Part shown: in pieces, positions 51,281 to 60,471 of the stretch
Numbering within the stretch: the first letter of the stretch is position 1
Layout of the letters: each line of letters starts with the position of its first letter
Origin: Anaerolineae bacterium
GTDB lineage: Bacteria > Chloroflexota > Anaerolineae > Aggregatilineales > UBA2796
Assembly (NCBI GenBank): GCA_019637615.1
Contig: JAHBVJ010000006.1
Span: 186,001 to 250,000 of the forward strand
DNA length: 64,000 nucleotides
Direction: 5' to 3'
Translations under genes and position numbers: made by a program
The notes under the pieces: generated by a model
Databases searched by the model: none
Seen by the model: only the letters and a program-made list of their open reading frames with translations
Told to the model about the DNA's origin: nothing

Positions 51281-53152
51281 TTACTCTTTGATGCGTACAT
51301 GCCAGTGACGGAGCATAAACGGCTCGACAGTATTCAGCGTTTTGTCATAGATGGTAACGTCGATGTCCCGTTCATCGCTCCAATACTCTAGCGTATAGTG
51401 ATTAACATCTAAAGGCTTGGTTAAGTCAATTATGCGCTTTGACAAGTTGTCGTAGAGCTTGAGTACGGCGCTCTGACCTTCCGCCGTCAACGTGAGTTTG
51501 ACGTTCCACCGATCCTTGCCGAAATTGAGCCTCCACAAATCAACTGAATCTGTCTTTTGAAGTTTACCCTGCACGATGTCATACACCTTCAGAAACTGTC
51601 CCCGATCATTCCTGAATTGGAAGTATTCAATGTCATGTCTTATCGGATCCGAAGGTTGGTGCTCATCATCAGCGCGTTCAAAGAAATAGAAGGTATCTTG
51701 ATCGTACCAATCGATATATGGCGCTAGATATTGTCCCATCGGTGCCCAGAGAGAACAGCATCTGCGAGTTTGCGTTATGCGCAGTATGAGCTTGCCAGAA
51801 TTGAGGTCAACTATTGCCAAACGTGGATAGGGCCAGCCACCCGCTTTGTACTCAGAGGACATCGGATGAAGCATCACGCGATCGTCGTTGAGTTGTCCAT
51901 CAGAATCCAACGACAACACGGCATAGCGTCCATCAGGTGAAATAGAGTCAATCCACTCGATCTCTTCGGTATACAGCACGTTTGATTTCAATGTTTTTAA
52001 GCTGTACCGCACCAGTTGCGCCGAATACTGAGGCATTCCATCCGCCTTATGCCAGAACAGAATATTACGGTACAGCCTATCGCCAGTGCCATCGGGGATT
52101 TCTACACCTAGACCACACACATTCGCAATTTTGGGGTAAATCGTGATTTCTAGCGTTTGAAGGTCGAATTCATGCAAACGACATGCGTTTTCGAGAGTGA
52201 CTCGTTGCAATTCGGTTTCAGGTGGGACGCCATTGGTGCCAAACTCTGCCGGAAACCACAGATAACGTCGTGAATTTGCGAAGTATTGAGAAAAGGGTTC
52301 AAAAGCCGGATAGTAGTCCCCTATAATTTCTTGCAAGCTGTTTTCCCGCGTCACGTCTGCGTATCGCAACGCACGATAGGCATCATTTCGATGCGCTTCA
52401 GTAAAAATGATCGGATGTGTGTTATCTGCCCAGCGTTGCACCACTATATCTTCGTCATCATCCATCTCGTCCTTACCCAGAAAATTCACCTTACCAGTTG
52501 CCACTTCATAGGAATAAAACGAGTGCGGGAAGTTGCAATCCTCAAGCAATAGCCACTTGTGGTCAGGTGACACTGAAAGAGGAATATTCACGGCGTCAGG
52601 CTCTTTGGGTGACTCAAAATTACAGAAAGCCTTGCTCACGGCGCTAGGTAAAGCCTGACCAAGGCTGCCCGTTTGTAGAAAACAGGGATAGTACGGAGCA
52701 TCAATCGTTGGTCGGTAAAAAACTATCTCAGTGTCTTCCTCAAGTCCCTTCACGATGCCACACACCATGTCAGGCATAGAGAAGGTGCCGTCAAGCGTAT
52801 TGAAAACACGAAATTTGTCGGCAACGAAGCGATAATACGTGCTTCCGCCATACAGGTAGAGATGATCGTTGAGCGATTTGATAAAGCCGCCGCGCCATTC
52901 ATCTCCCAAGTAGCTGTCGATTGGTAGCTTCGGATGCTCAAAATCGCGCCATGCAACAGCATCTCGATCCAAGAAGTACATGCGGTTATCGATCCCGCTG
53001 ATATTGAGAACTGGCACGGTATCGAGGACTTCTACCGCGTCCATGAACACGTCAGAAGGTTGGAGCACCTTTGGCTGAGGAGCATCCGCACGCGCGGTGA
53101 TCGTGGCAAGGGAACACAACATATAGCAGAGGACAAGCAGTTTTTTCGCCAT
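51281..53152 (-). CDS. Secreted hypothetical protein with repeated beta-propeller-like strands
   Basis: The 623-residue protein has a signal peptide (1-23, LLVLCYMLCSLATITARA). It shows recurrent beta-strand patterns with D-G/S-W turns (SPDHKWLLL, SPDGRYAVLSLD, LAIVDLNSGKLIL), as in TolB or WD-like propellers. No catalytic residues are evident. The gene is richer in AT and in rare codons than hisA/hisH. It sits immediately before hisH on the same strand, so co-transcription is possible but functionally unexplained. Confidence 0.65.
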   Translation of the reverse strand: MAKKLLVLCYMLCSLATITARADAPQPKVLQPSDVFMDAVEVLDTVPVLNISGIDNRMYFLDRDAVAWRDFEHPKLPIDSYLGDEWRGGFIKSLNDHLYLYGGSTYYRFVADKFRVFNTLDGTFSMPDMVCGIVKGLEEDTEIVFYRPTIDAPYYPCFLQTGSLGQALPSAVSKAFCNFESPKEPDAVNIPLSVSPDHKWLLLEDCNFPHSFYSYEVATGKVNFLGKDEMDDDEDIVVQRWADNTHPIIFTEAHRNDAYRALRYADVTRENSLQEIIGDYYPAFEPFSQYFANSRRYLWFPAEFGTNGVPPETELQRVTLENACRLHEFDLQTLEITIYPKIANVCGLGVEIPDGTGDRLYRNILFWHKADGMPQYSAQLVRYSLKTLKSNVLYTEEIEWIDSISPDGRYAVLSLDSDGQLNDDRVMLHPMSSEYKAGGWPYPRLAIVDLNSGKLILRITQTRRCCSLWAPMGQYLAPYIDWYDQDTFYFFERADDEHQPSDPIRHDIEYFQFRNDRGQFLKVYDIVQGKLQKTDSVDLWRLNFGKDRWNVKLTLTAEGQSAVLKLYDNLSKRIIDLTKPLDVNHYTLEYWSDERDIDVTIYDKTLNTVEPFMLRHWHVRIKE

Positions 53153-53194
53153 TATTGTTGCTTCTTCAGATACAAATATCAGTATCGGGCATAA

Positions 53195-53632
53195 TCAGCG
53201 GATGGCCTGTGCTCCCATCAGCCCTAAGGCGACGGCGGCGGTGATCAGAGCTGCCCACACCGCCGCCCCCAAGATCATGCCGATGAGCAGACGATGGCGT
53301 GGCACGCCCAACGTTAAGCCCACCGCCGCCCCGATCTGTGCGCCCGTGGTGAGCGGAGCGAGTATGCTCAAACCGAGCAGGCCGAAGCGATCCCATGCGC
53401 GTTGGATCGGGCTGTTAGGATTGCCCATCAGACTATTGCCGAACCGTCGCATCACCCATGCACGGATCGGCTCGCCGAGCAGCACGACGACAACGACACC
53501 CACCGAATAGCTGAACCATGCGGTTACGCCGACGACGAGTGGCGTCAGACCGAGCGCAATGCCTCCCGGAATCGCAGTCCAGAACGACAGAAACGCCCAC
53601 GCAAAGATACTGGCTACTTTCGAAAGGAACAT
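53195..53632 (-). CDS. Small multidrug-export-type membrane protein
   Basis: The 145-residue protein has three to four membrane helices, with GNSLMGNPNSPIQRAWDRFGLLGLSILAPLTTGAQ between them and a Gly-rich end. It resembles the Sm_multidrug_ex (COG2426-like) family. The transported compound is unknown. Confidence 0.7.
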   Translation of the reverse strand: MFLSKVASIFAWAFLSFWTAIPGGIALGLTPLVVGVTAWFSYSVGVVVVVLLGEPIRAWVMRRFGNSLMGNPNSPIQRAWDRFGLLGLSILAPLTTGAQIGAAVGLTLGVPRHRLLIGMILGAAVWAALITAAVALGLMGAQAIR

Positions 53633-53713
53633 GATTGTCCTACGCTACCGATCTCTACACATCCGGCGCAAAAGGCCATTCATAACTGCCGAGAAATAGT
53701 GCTCATGACCGTC

Positions 53714-54715
53714 TCATTCTGCTGATGCCGCGAATACGCCGAGATGATTCGCAATCGGACGTTCGCGACCGGGCAGGTAATTATCGATGGGCGTATTGAG
53801 AAGCTGCGGTTTGCCATCCGTCCCCTGCGCGACCAAGGTAGTCGAGCCGCCGCTATCCATCGTCAGCGCGAAGGCCGCGCCATGTTCAATCAGGAGGTCG
53901 GCTAATTCTGCCAGCGTGACGCCTTCGCTGAAATTCGGTTGCCGACCATCCACGCAGACGATGAACAAGGTGCGCTTATCGGCGCTGTATCCGAGTGCGG
54001 TGCGTGGCTGCGGATCGCGCGAGGCGGGATCGATCAGCAAGTCCTCCACGAACTTGCCATCGCGCAAGATGATCTCGTTGCCGGAGATCGCGTTGAAGAT
54101 CGTGTCCGGCGCATCCAAACTCGGCTGGTTATCGCTAGAAAGATACAGGACAGGAAATTCGCCATTCCCGAACGAACTGCGCTTCCCTTCGGAGAAGCTA
54201 ATGCCCGTCGTGTTGACACGATCCCCGACATGCGGGTAAAAGTTCCACGGCCCGTTAGAATAATACGGGTAGAAGAAGCTACCATTAACCGCGATCTGAG
54301 CGCCAGCGGCAGCTAGATACTGCGAAGTAGTTTGGGCGACAAAAGGCATCGTTTGCTCGACCTCGCCCGGTGTGACCTGAAAGCGAATGTCCGGCGCGGT
54401 CAGGTCGATGGCGACGATGTGAATGATCAGCGGGCGCGGCGATTGGCGTACTTCGCGCGTGTAGGTGACGCCCTTGAACAAAGCTTGCTGTGCGGCGGCG
54501 GGCTGAGGACGATTCCGAAACCACACACTGTAACCACCGACTGCGATCAGGATCGGGCTGGCGAGCAATGCATTGACCGCCACCGCCGCCAAAATCATCT
54601 GCCGGAACTTGATCGAACGGCGCAATCCTACGAAAATGCCCGCTGCGATCACTAACAACACCAATCCGACTATCGCTAACCATTGAACGATGCTGCCACC
54701 CAAAACTTCTAACAT
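53714..54715 (-). CDS. NAGPA/DUF2233-type phosphodiester glycosidase
   Basis: The 333-residue protein has two N-terminal membrane segments (about 10-30 and 38-60) and an outer domain with NGSFFYPYY, TALGYSADKRTLFIVCVDGRQ and LTMDSGGSTTLVAQG. The last is the hallmark of the phosphodiester glycosidase (NAGPA) family. It likely cuts sugar phosphodiesters in the envelope. It is monocistronic. Confidence 0.8.
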   Translation of the reverse strand: MLEVLGGSIVQWLAIVGLVLLVIAAGIFVGLRRSIKFRQMILAAVAVNALLASPILIAVGGYSVWFRNRPQPAAAQQALFKGVTYTREVRQSPRPLIIHIVAIDLTAPDIRFQVTPGEVEQTMPFVAQTTSQYLAAAGAQIAVNGSFFYPYYSNGPWNFYPHVGDRVNTTGISFSEGKRSSFGNGEFPVLYLSSDNQPSLDAPDTIFNAISGNEIILRDGKFVEDLLIDPASRDPQPRTALGYSADKRTLFIVCVDGRQPNFSEGVTLAELADLLIEHGAAFALTMDSGGSTTLVAQGTDGKPQLLNTPIDNYLPGRERPIANHLGVFAASAE

Positions 54716-54955
54716 CGGCTCCGCTTATCCTTGTTTCACATACGTTGCAGGTCATTTATAGATGGGTTTACGTTAAATATCAACAGCGGGAACGGAGTTG
54801 GATCGCCTTCTTTTGCGTCCCTGTGCCCTTGCGTTATACTTCACAATGCCCGCGAAAGAATATATTGAGGCACTCCACGCATAAAGTTAATATGGGTGAA
54901 GTTGCGGGCAAAACCCTGCTGATTTAGTACAATAACTGTAAGCAAGCACACCGTC

Positions 54956-55180
54956 ATGACGAATGCTGACGATCCCGTAACCTTAGATTGGGACGCATCC
55001 TACGAGATCGTGTTGGCGCTCATGCGGACGTACCCTGATCTAGATGTGAATAGCGTCGGTTTGACGCAGCTTAAGCAGATGATCATCGCGCTCCCCAACT
55101 TCGTAGACGATCCCACGATTGCTCACGATGGGTTGCTGCGCGAGATTTTGAGGGAGTGGTTTGAGGAGTTGACCCAATGA
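54956..55180 (+). CDS. iscX: IscX-like iron-sulfur assembly protein
   Basis: The 74-residue protein matches IscX across its length: [21 protein letters not shown], then LPNFVDDP, ending [12 protein letters not shown]. It is acidic and helical, and binds iron and IscS in E. coli. It overlaps nuoB by 4 bases (ATGA), which ties Fe-S assembly to this partial complex I operon. Confidence 0.82.
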   Translation: MTNADDPVTLDWDASYEIVLALMRTYPDLDVNSVGLTQLKQMIIALPNFVDDPTIAHDGLLREILREWFEELTQ

Positions 55181-55887
55181 ACGATCTTAATCTAAAGGAA
55201 CTGCATAACCCCGATATTCCGGTGCCGGAAGAAATGCAGTCCAATGTTGCCATCACCAGCCTCAGCAGTCTCTATAACTGGAGTCGCGCCCATTCGGTGT
55301 GGCCTATGTTGTTTGGTCTGGCTTGCTGCGCCATCGAGATGATCGCGACCGCTGCCAGCCGTTATGACCTCGCGCGCTTCGGCATGGAAGTCATGCGCGC
55401 CAGCCCGCGTCAGGCCGACTTGATGATTGTCTCCGGCACGGTCACCAAGAAGATGGTGGTACCGATTGTGCGCCTGTATAACCAGATGCCAGAGCCGAAG
55501 TATGTGCTGGCGATGGGTGCGTGCGCGTCCGGCGGCGGGCCTTTCAAGGAAGGCTACAACGTGGTCAGCGGCATCGACAAGTACTTACCCGTCGATGTGT
55601 ACGTCCCCGGCTGCCCCCCGACGCCGCAAGCGCTGTTATACGGCATCATTTCGCTGCACAAGAAGATCGAGAAGCAGAATTTAGCGGTGAGCGCGAGTGT
55701 GCCGTGGTATGGCGCTGGCCCCAACGAAGCCGTGCCCGTGCCCGTACTCGGCCCCGATATCATTGACCCACGCCACGCGGAATTGTTCCGTCGTGAAGCC
55801 ATGAAAAACCGCCCAACGCCCTTGGTTGCCGAGGCCGTCGCAGAAGCGACCGGTCAGTCAGCCGAAGCTGGCGGTCACAAGGAGTAG
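55177..55887 (+). CDS. nuoB: NADH-quinone oxidoreductase subunit B
   Basis: The 236-residue protein has the four Cys of cluster N2: C50-C51 (LACCAIEM), C116 (GACASGGG) and C146 (PGCPPTP). It also has the family's [16 protein letters not shown] segment. It carries electrons to quinone in the peripheral arm. The C-terminal part (about 190-236) extends past the usual end. It is translationally coupled to iscX and followed by nuoCD after 8 bases. Confidence 0.96.
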   Translation: MNDLNLKELHNPDIPVPEEMQSNVAITSLSSLYNWSRAHSVWPMLFGLACCAIEMIATAASRYDLARFGMEVMRASPRQADLMIVSGTVTKKMVVPIVRLYNQMPEPKYVLAMGACASGGGPFKEGYNVVSGIDKYLPVDVYVPGCPPTPQALLYGIISLHKKIEKQNLAVSASVPWYGAGPNEAVPVPVLGPDIIDPRHAELFRREAMKNRPTPLVAEAVAEATGQSAEAGGHKE

Positions 55888-55895
55888 TCGCAGTC

Positions 55896-57779
55896 ATGAC
55901 GGATCAAGTTGTCCCCAAGATTCTCAGTACGGACGCGCTGATCGCTGAACTTCAGCAGCGTTTCCCGGACGCCGTCAAGCCCGATGATCGCAAAGGATAT
56001 TCGGGCGTCATCATTTCCACCGATAAGCTGGTGGAAGTCGCCAGTGTACTCAAGCAGGAATATGGGCTGAATTACCTTTCCAGCGCCACCGCCGTCGATT
56101 ATCTCGGTCAGGGCGATCATCTGGAGATGGTGTATCACGCCTTCCCGATCCCAACCGATGGTTCAGTCGCGAAAAACACGCCCGGCTTGGTGTTCAAAGC
56201 GCAAACCGACCGTGATACGGCGACGATTCCGAGCCTGACGGGTGTGTGGCGCGGTGCGGACTTCCAAGAGCGCGAGGCATGGGACTTGTACGGGATCAAA
56301 TTCCCCGGTCATCCTAACCTCAAGCGCATTTTGCTGTGGGAAGGCTTCGACGGCTTTCCCATGCGCAAGGACTGGAAAGAGGCTTATTACGAGCAAGAGA
56401 CCAAGCCGTTCGACAGCCGCTGGCCTAGCGGTCATGTTTACCGCACCGAAGAATGGAACCCATTCGGTCACAACGTGAAATATCCGGCGGGGTTCACGCT
56501 CGATAATTTCGCTGCCGTCGAGGACAGCGACCTTGAGCTGAATATGAACGCCGCAGTAGATGTGCGTAGAAGCGCCGCCAAGTCAGATTTTCAGGCGGCT
56601 GGCAAAGGCGCGATCCCTTCCGAAGCGCTGCAAATTAACCTTGGCCCGCACCATCCTAGCACGCATGGCGTGTTCCGCATGATGGTCGCGCTCTCCGGCG
56701 AAACGATTGAAGACCTCGAACCCGTGATGGGCTATCTGCACCGCAATCACGAGCAGATCGGGGAACGCAATACGTGGTTCGGCAACATGCCCTTCACCGA
56801 TCGCCTCGATTACATCAGCAGCATGAGCAACAATCTCGGCTATGCGCTGGCGGTTGAGCACTTGATGGGCGGTCAGGTGAGCATCCCCGAACGTGCTGAA
56901 GCCGTCCGCATTCTGATGGTTGAACTGACGCGTATCGTCAATCATCTGTGGGCGATTGGCTTCTTGCTGAATGACCTCGGTGCGTTCTTCACGCCTGCGT
57001 TGTATGCGATCCAGACTCGCGAATTGATCCTCGACTTCTTCGAGGCCACGGCGGGCAGCCGCATGATGTGCAACTATATGCGCATCGGTGGTGTCAGCAA
57101 GGATATGCCTGAACGCATCTTCAGCGTCGCCAACCTGATGAACGACCGCATCCGCGACATGGATACACACAAGTATCTCGAAGACTTGGTGTTGGAGCGC
57201 TTGCCGAAGGCCGTTGACGAGCTTGACCAATTCCTGACCAGCAGCGAAATCATCATCAGCCGCTGCCAAGGCGTCGGCTATCTGCCCGCCGACATGGCGA
57301 TTGACTATAGCTGCGCGGGGCCGCTGCTGCGTGCTTCCGGCGTGCCGTATGACATCCGTCGTGCGCAACCGTACAGCATCTACAACGATCTTGAATTCGA
57401 TGTGGCTGTCCGTCAGAACGGCGACATTCTGGATCGTTACCTGATCCGCATGGACGAAATGCGCGAGAGTCTGCGCATCCTGCGCCAGATTCTGCCGCGC
57501 CTTGATGCGACCAAGGGGCAATCGATTTTCGGTGGCAAAACGGGCTACTCGATCAAGGTGCCCGCTGGCGAAAGCTACGGTCACGTCGAGAACCCCAAGG
57601 GCGAACTCGGTTACTATGTCGTCTCGACGGGCGGCGGCAATCCGTTCCGGTACCATGTCCGCGCGCCAAGCTTCATCAACCTGAATGTTTTGGGTGAGAT
57701 GTGCAAGGGGCATAAGGTGGCGGACGTCGTCGCTATCCTCGGCAGCATCGATATTGTGTTGGGCGAGACAGATCGTTAA
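55896..57779 (+). CDS. nuoCD: Fused NADH-quinone oxidoreductase subunits C and D
   Basis: The 627-residue protein begins with the NuoC domain (about 1-190, with the FQEREAWDLYGI motif and HPNLKRILL). A linker and NuoD (about 245-627) follow. NuoD has LGPHHPSTHGVFR, GYLHRNHEQIGE and the C-terminal GGGNPFRYHVRAPSF quinone-site segment. Fusion of the C and D subunits occurs in some lineages. It sits between nuoB and nuoI; the frame is continuous. Confidence 0.95.
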   Translation: MTDQVVPKILSTDALIAELQQRFPDAVKPDDRKGYSGVIISTDKLVEVASVLKQEYGLNYLSSATAVDYLGQGDHLEMVYHAFPIPTDGSVAKNTPGLVFKAQTDRDTATIPSLTGVWRGADFQEREAWDLYGIKFPGHPNLKRILLWEGFDGFPMRKDWKEAYYEQETKPFDSRWPSGHVYRTEEWNPFGHNVKYPAGFTLDNFAAVEDSDLELNMNAAVDVRRSAAKSDFQAAGKGAIPSEALQINLGPHHPSTHGVFRMMVALSGETIEDLEPVMGYLHRNHEQIGERNTWFGNMPFTDRLDYISSMSNNLGYALAVEHLMGGQVSIPERAEAVRILMVELTRIVNHLWAIGFLLNDLGAFFTPALYAIQTRELILDFFEATAGSRMMCNYMRIGGVSKDMPERIFSVANLMNDRIRDMDTHKYLEDLVLERLPKAVDELDQFLTSSEIIISRCQGVGYLPADMAIDYSCAGPLLRASGVPYDIRRAQPYSIYNDLEFDVAVRQNGDILDRYLIRMDEMRESLRILRQILPRLDATKGQSIFGGKTGYSIKVPAGESYGHVENPKGELGYYVVSTGGGNPFRYHVRAPSFINLNVLGEMCKGHKVADVVAILGSIDIVLGETDR

Positions 57780-57857
57780 TAGTTTCTCCCTGAATGTCGG
57801 GGAAGGCACATTCAATAATCGCCTTCCCACGACTTGCGGAACTTAAGAGGAGTACGA

Positions 57858-58898
57858 ATGTACGGATTAGGCATTTTGAAAGGTCTCGGAGTGACGCTCA
57901 AGCACTTCGTCGCAACCTTTGTTGAGGATATTCAGTACCTTGGGCGTAAGAACAATCTCGATGTATTCCAGCAGAAGCAAAGCCTTGCCAACACGGGCTT
58001 GGTGACGGTGGAATACCCTGACGAGAAATTAGCCGTGCCGGAGCGCTTCCGCTTCGTGCCGTTCCTCGTCACCTACAACCACGACGATGCTGACTATCCG
58101 GGCAAGGATTGGTGTACCTCGTGCGGTATCTGCGCGAAGGTATGCCCGCCCCAGTGTATCTGGATCGTGCGTGGGACGAACCCCGAAACGGGCCGCCCCA
58201 AGCCCGAACCCGAACAGTTCTACATTGACATCGATATTTGTATGAACTGCGGCTACTGCGCGGAATACTGCCCCTTCGACGCGATCAAGATGGATCACGA
58301 CTACGAATTGGCATCCTATGACCGCACTTCGGCGCACGTCTACGATAAGCCCAAGCTGTCGAAGGAACTGCGCTACTGGCAAACCATCGCCCCGACCACA
58401 GCGGCGGAAGAATTGGTTGCACGCGGCGGCTATGACCATTCCGACGTGCAGAAAGCCCGTAAGAAGGCTGGCTTGCCCGCAACGCGTTCCGGCCCAACGG
58501 CAGCACCTGCACCGGTGGCTGCGCCCGTGCCCGCTGCGGTGGCAGCTCCGGCAGCAGCGGCACCTGCTGCACCAGCGCCCGCAGCTCCGGCTGGTGATAA
58601 GCCCTCCACCACCGCTGATGGCAAAGTCATCGTGCGTCGTGGTGAGCGCAAAGCCGCCGCGCCCAAACCTGCAGCGGATGTTGCAGCAGCGCCAGCCGCA
58701 GTTGCTCCGGCGGCACCTGCTCCCGCTGCGCCCGCACCAGCAGCACCACCACCCGCAGCCGCCGCGCCAGCTGCCAGTGCTCCGGCTGGCGACAGCGATC
58801 TGCCCCCCGGCTATGTTCGTCGTGGTAAGCGCATCATCAATCTGAATGCGCCCGCGCCCGAAGTGATCAAGCGCAAAGGCGACGGGCCGAAAGAGTAA
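57858..58898 (+). CDS. nuoI: NADH-quinone oxidoreductase subunit I with long Ala/Pro-rich tail
   Basis: The 346-residue protein has two [4Fe-4S] motifs: C86-x2-C89-x2-C92-x3-C96 (CTSCGICAKVC) and C128-x2-C131-x2-C134-x3-C138 (CMNCGYCAEYC). This completes the usual NuoI by about residue 180. The remaining 160 residues are an Ala/Pro-rich tail with two copies of a V-R-R-G motif (VIVRRGERK and GYVRRGKRI). The function of the tail is unknown. Start is ATG at 57858 after AAGAGGAG. No nuoA, H, J-N genes follow; a terminator does. Confidence 0.94.
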   Translation: MYGLGILKGLGVTLKHFVATFVEDIQYLGRKNNLDVFQQKQSLANTGLVTVEYPDEKLAVPERFRFVPFLVTYNHDDADYPGKDWCTSCGICAKVCPPQCIWIVRGTNPETGRPKPEPEQFYIDIDICMNCGYCAEYCPFDAIKMDHDYELASYDRTSAHVYDKPKLSKELRYWQTIAPTTAAEELVARGGYDHSDVQKARKKAGLPATRSGPTAAPAPVAAPVPAAVAAPAAAAPAAPAPAAPAGDKPSTTADGKVIVRRGERKAAAPKPAADVAAAPAAVAPAAPAPAAPAPAAPPPAAAAPAASAPAGDSDLPPGYVRRGKRIINLNAPAPEVIKRKGDGPKE

Positions 58899-58936
58899 CT
58901 CGTCCTCAACGACCAAATAGCTTATAGAAGTTGCTT

Positions 58937-58975
58937 CCCCTCGCTCCAGATAATCTGCGGCGAGGGGTTTTATTT
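58937..58975 (+). terminator. Rho-independent terminator of the nuo operon
   Basis: CCCCTCGC (58937-58944) pairs with GCGAGGGG (58960-58967), followed by TTTTATTT. It ends the partial nuo operon. Confidence 0.9.
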
Positions 58976-58979
58976 CCCG

Positions 58980-59765
58980 CTACATCAACAGAGTCGTCGG
59001 CTTCTCCACCGTGCATACTTCGAATGCCGCTTTAAGTCCCGCCACCGGATCACCCATCGGCACGAATTCCTGCCCGATATAGCCGTCATACCCTGTCTGG
59101 GCGATGGCACGGACAATCGCGGTGTAGTTCAGTTCTTGTTTCGCATCGATCTCGTGTCTGCCCGGAACACCCGCCGTGTGATAGTGTGCGAAATGGCGGT
59201 GATGCTGCTGGATCGTGCTAATCACATCGCCTTCCATGACTTGCATGTGATAGATGTCGTACAGCAACTTGACCGCCGGCGAATTGACCATCTCGCACAC
59301 CTGCACGCCCCACGCCGTGTGATCGCACTGGTAATCGGGGTGATCGACCTTGCTGTTGAGCAATTCAAGCGCCAAGGTCACGCCCGCATTTTCGGCAATC
59401 TTGGCGACGGTCTGCAATGACTCTGCTGTGATCTCCGCGCCAAGCTGATTCGCTTGACCGTTGCGGTTGCCGCTGAAGCAGATCACGTTGGGGATGCCCC
59501 ATGTTGCCGCCAGCGCGATGCTTTGCGTCAGTTCATCGGTGATCTGTGCCCGATTCTCGCGGCGGTTAAGGCCATTCGTCAGCGAAGCATGTCCGCGCAT
59601 CGAAGCCATGCTCAATCCGTGATCTTTTACGATCTGCCAGTACGGCTGATCCACGAGTTCGACGGCGGCATAACCGATTTCTGCCGCCGTTCTTACCAAT
59701 GCTTCCGGTGACATCAAATTAGGGACAAAGCACCACCATGATACCGATTGTTTCAATGTGTTCAC
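58980..59765 (-). CDS. Hydroxypyruvate isomerase-like TIM-barrel protein
   Basis: The 261-residue protein has the AP-endonuclease-2-type TIM barrel: [40 protein letters not shown] (metal Glu), [10 protein letters not shown] (Asp/His) and YIGQEFVP (late Glu). The WCF start and this motif set match hydroxypyruvate isomerases and related sugar isomerases. It could feed a sugar-degradation path with the Gfo/Idh gene and the other TIM barrel nearby. The ATG is the first in frame. Confidence 0.85.
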   Translation of the reverse strand: MNTLKQSVSWWCFVPNLMSPEALVRTAAEIGYAAVELVDQPYWQIVKDHGLSMASMRGHASLTNGLNRRENRAQITDELTQSIALAATWGIPNVICFSGNRNGQANQLGAEITAESLQTVAKIAENAGVTLALELLNSKVDHPDYQCDHTAWGVQVCEMVNSPAVKLLYDIYHMQVMEGDVISTIQQHHRHFAHYHTAGVPGRHEIDAKQELNYTAIVRAIAQTGYDGYIGQEFVPMGDPVAGLKAAFEVCTVEKPTTLLM

Positions 59766-59770
59766 GGGAA

Positions 59771-60325
59771 TTACCTCTCTTGACCTTTACGCAGCCGCTC
59801 GATTCGAGCATTGATGAAGGGCGAGAAATGAGGATAGTACCGCATTTGCACGTCGGGCAACTGCCAATCATTTCCGGTGATCAGATGACGACATACCACC
59901 AACCAGCATCGGCACGGCATCTCTAACTTCCAATCCGGCTGCACGGTGAACAGTGCATAATCGACGGTCAATTCTTCGCCCGCTTCAATATCGCGCCTTG
60001 CTACCAGAGTCACTTCATCCTCCATCCACAAATTGGAGTCGCACGAGTGATTGAGTGAGCCGCCTTCGCGCCGCTGGGTAATCTCTGGGACCTCCACGAG
60101 ATGCAAGTCCTCACCAATCTGGATCGCGTTGTAGCGTGATGTAACCTGCTGGAACGTGCGGAATTCGGCTTCGGTCATCACCATCCCACCCGCGATTTCA
60201 ACTGGTTCTCCCTGTCGGATGGGAGCGCTGGCGAACGCACCGATCCCTTGCGTTGGCGATACTCGAAAGACCTGTCGGGGATCTGTCCACGTGCTGGCAC
60301 GATACGGAGGGGTAGTCATCGTCAT
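59771..60325 (-). CDS. SET-domain protein
   Basis: The 184-residue protein has [30 protein letters not shown] (NHS/C-x-x-N motif) and [17 protein letters not shown] (ELTxDY), as in SET lysine methyltransferases. A Cys-containing end ([12 protein letters not shown]) could bind zinc as in post-SET regions. The bacterial target is not known. It lies 5 bases upstream of the isomerase gene on the same strand. The ATG at 60325 is used; another at 60319 is in frame. Confidence 0.82.
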   Translation of the reverse strand: MTMTTPPYRASTWTDPRQVFRVSPTQGIGAFASAPIRQGEPVEIAGGMVMTEAEFRTFQQVTSRYNAIQIGEDLHLVEVPEITQRREGGSLNHSCDSNLWMEDEVTLVARRDIEAGEELTVDYALFTVQPDWKLEMPCRCWLVVCRHLITGNDWQLPDVQMRYYPHFSPFINARIERLRKGQER

Positions 60326-60471
60326 CAATCCGCTGGCTAGTTGTCTCACTCGTTGATCATGCCGCCGCTGCCTACGAATTACAACTCTGTGCAGCAAGTT
60401 GCGCTAAGATTATGCTCACGAACGTCGCTGCACCATCATCGTCATCTTACGTCAAAGGACGCTCATCCGCT

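Noticed and set aside
56583..57830. Long open frame antisense to nuoCD
   Set aside because: It is a shadow of a strongly coding gene, with no ribosome site and no recognisable protein features.
58029..58916. Long open frame antisense to nuoI (about 295 codons)
   Set aside because: It mirrors the Ala/Pro codons of the NuoI tail; its Gly/Cys/Arg-rich translation has no domain or ribosome site.
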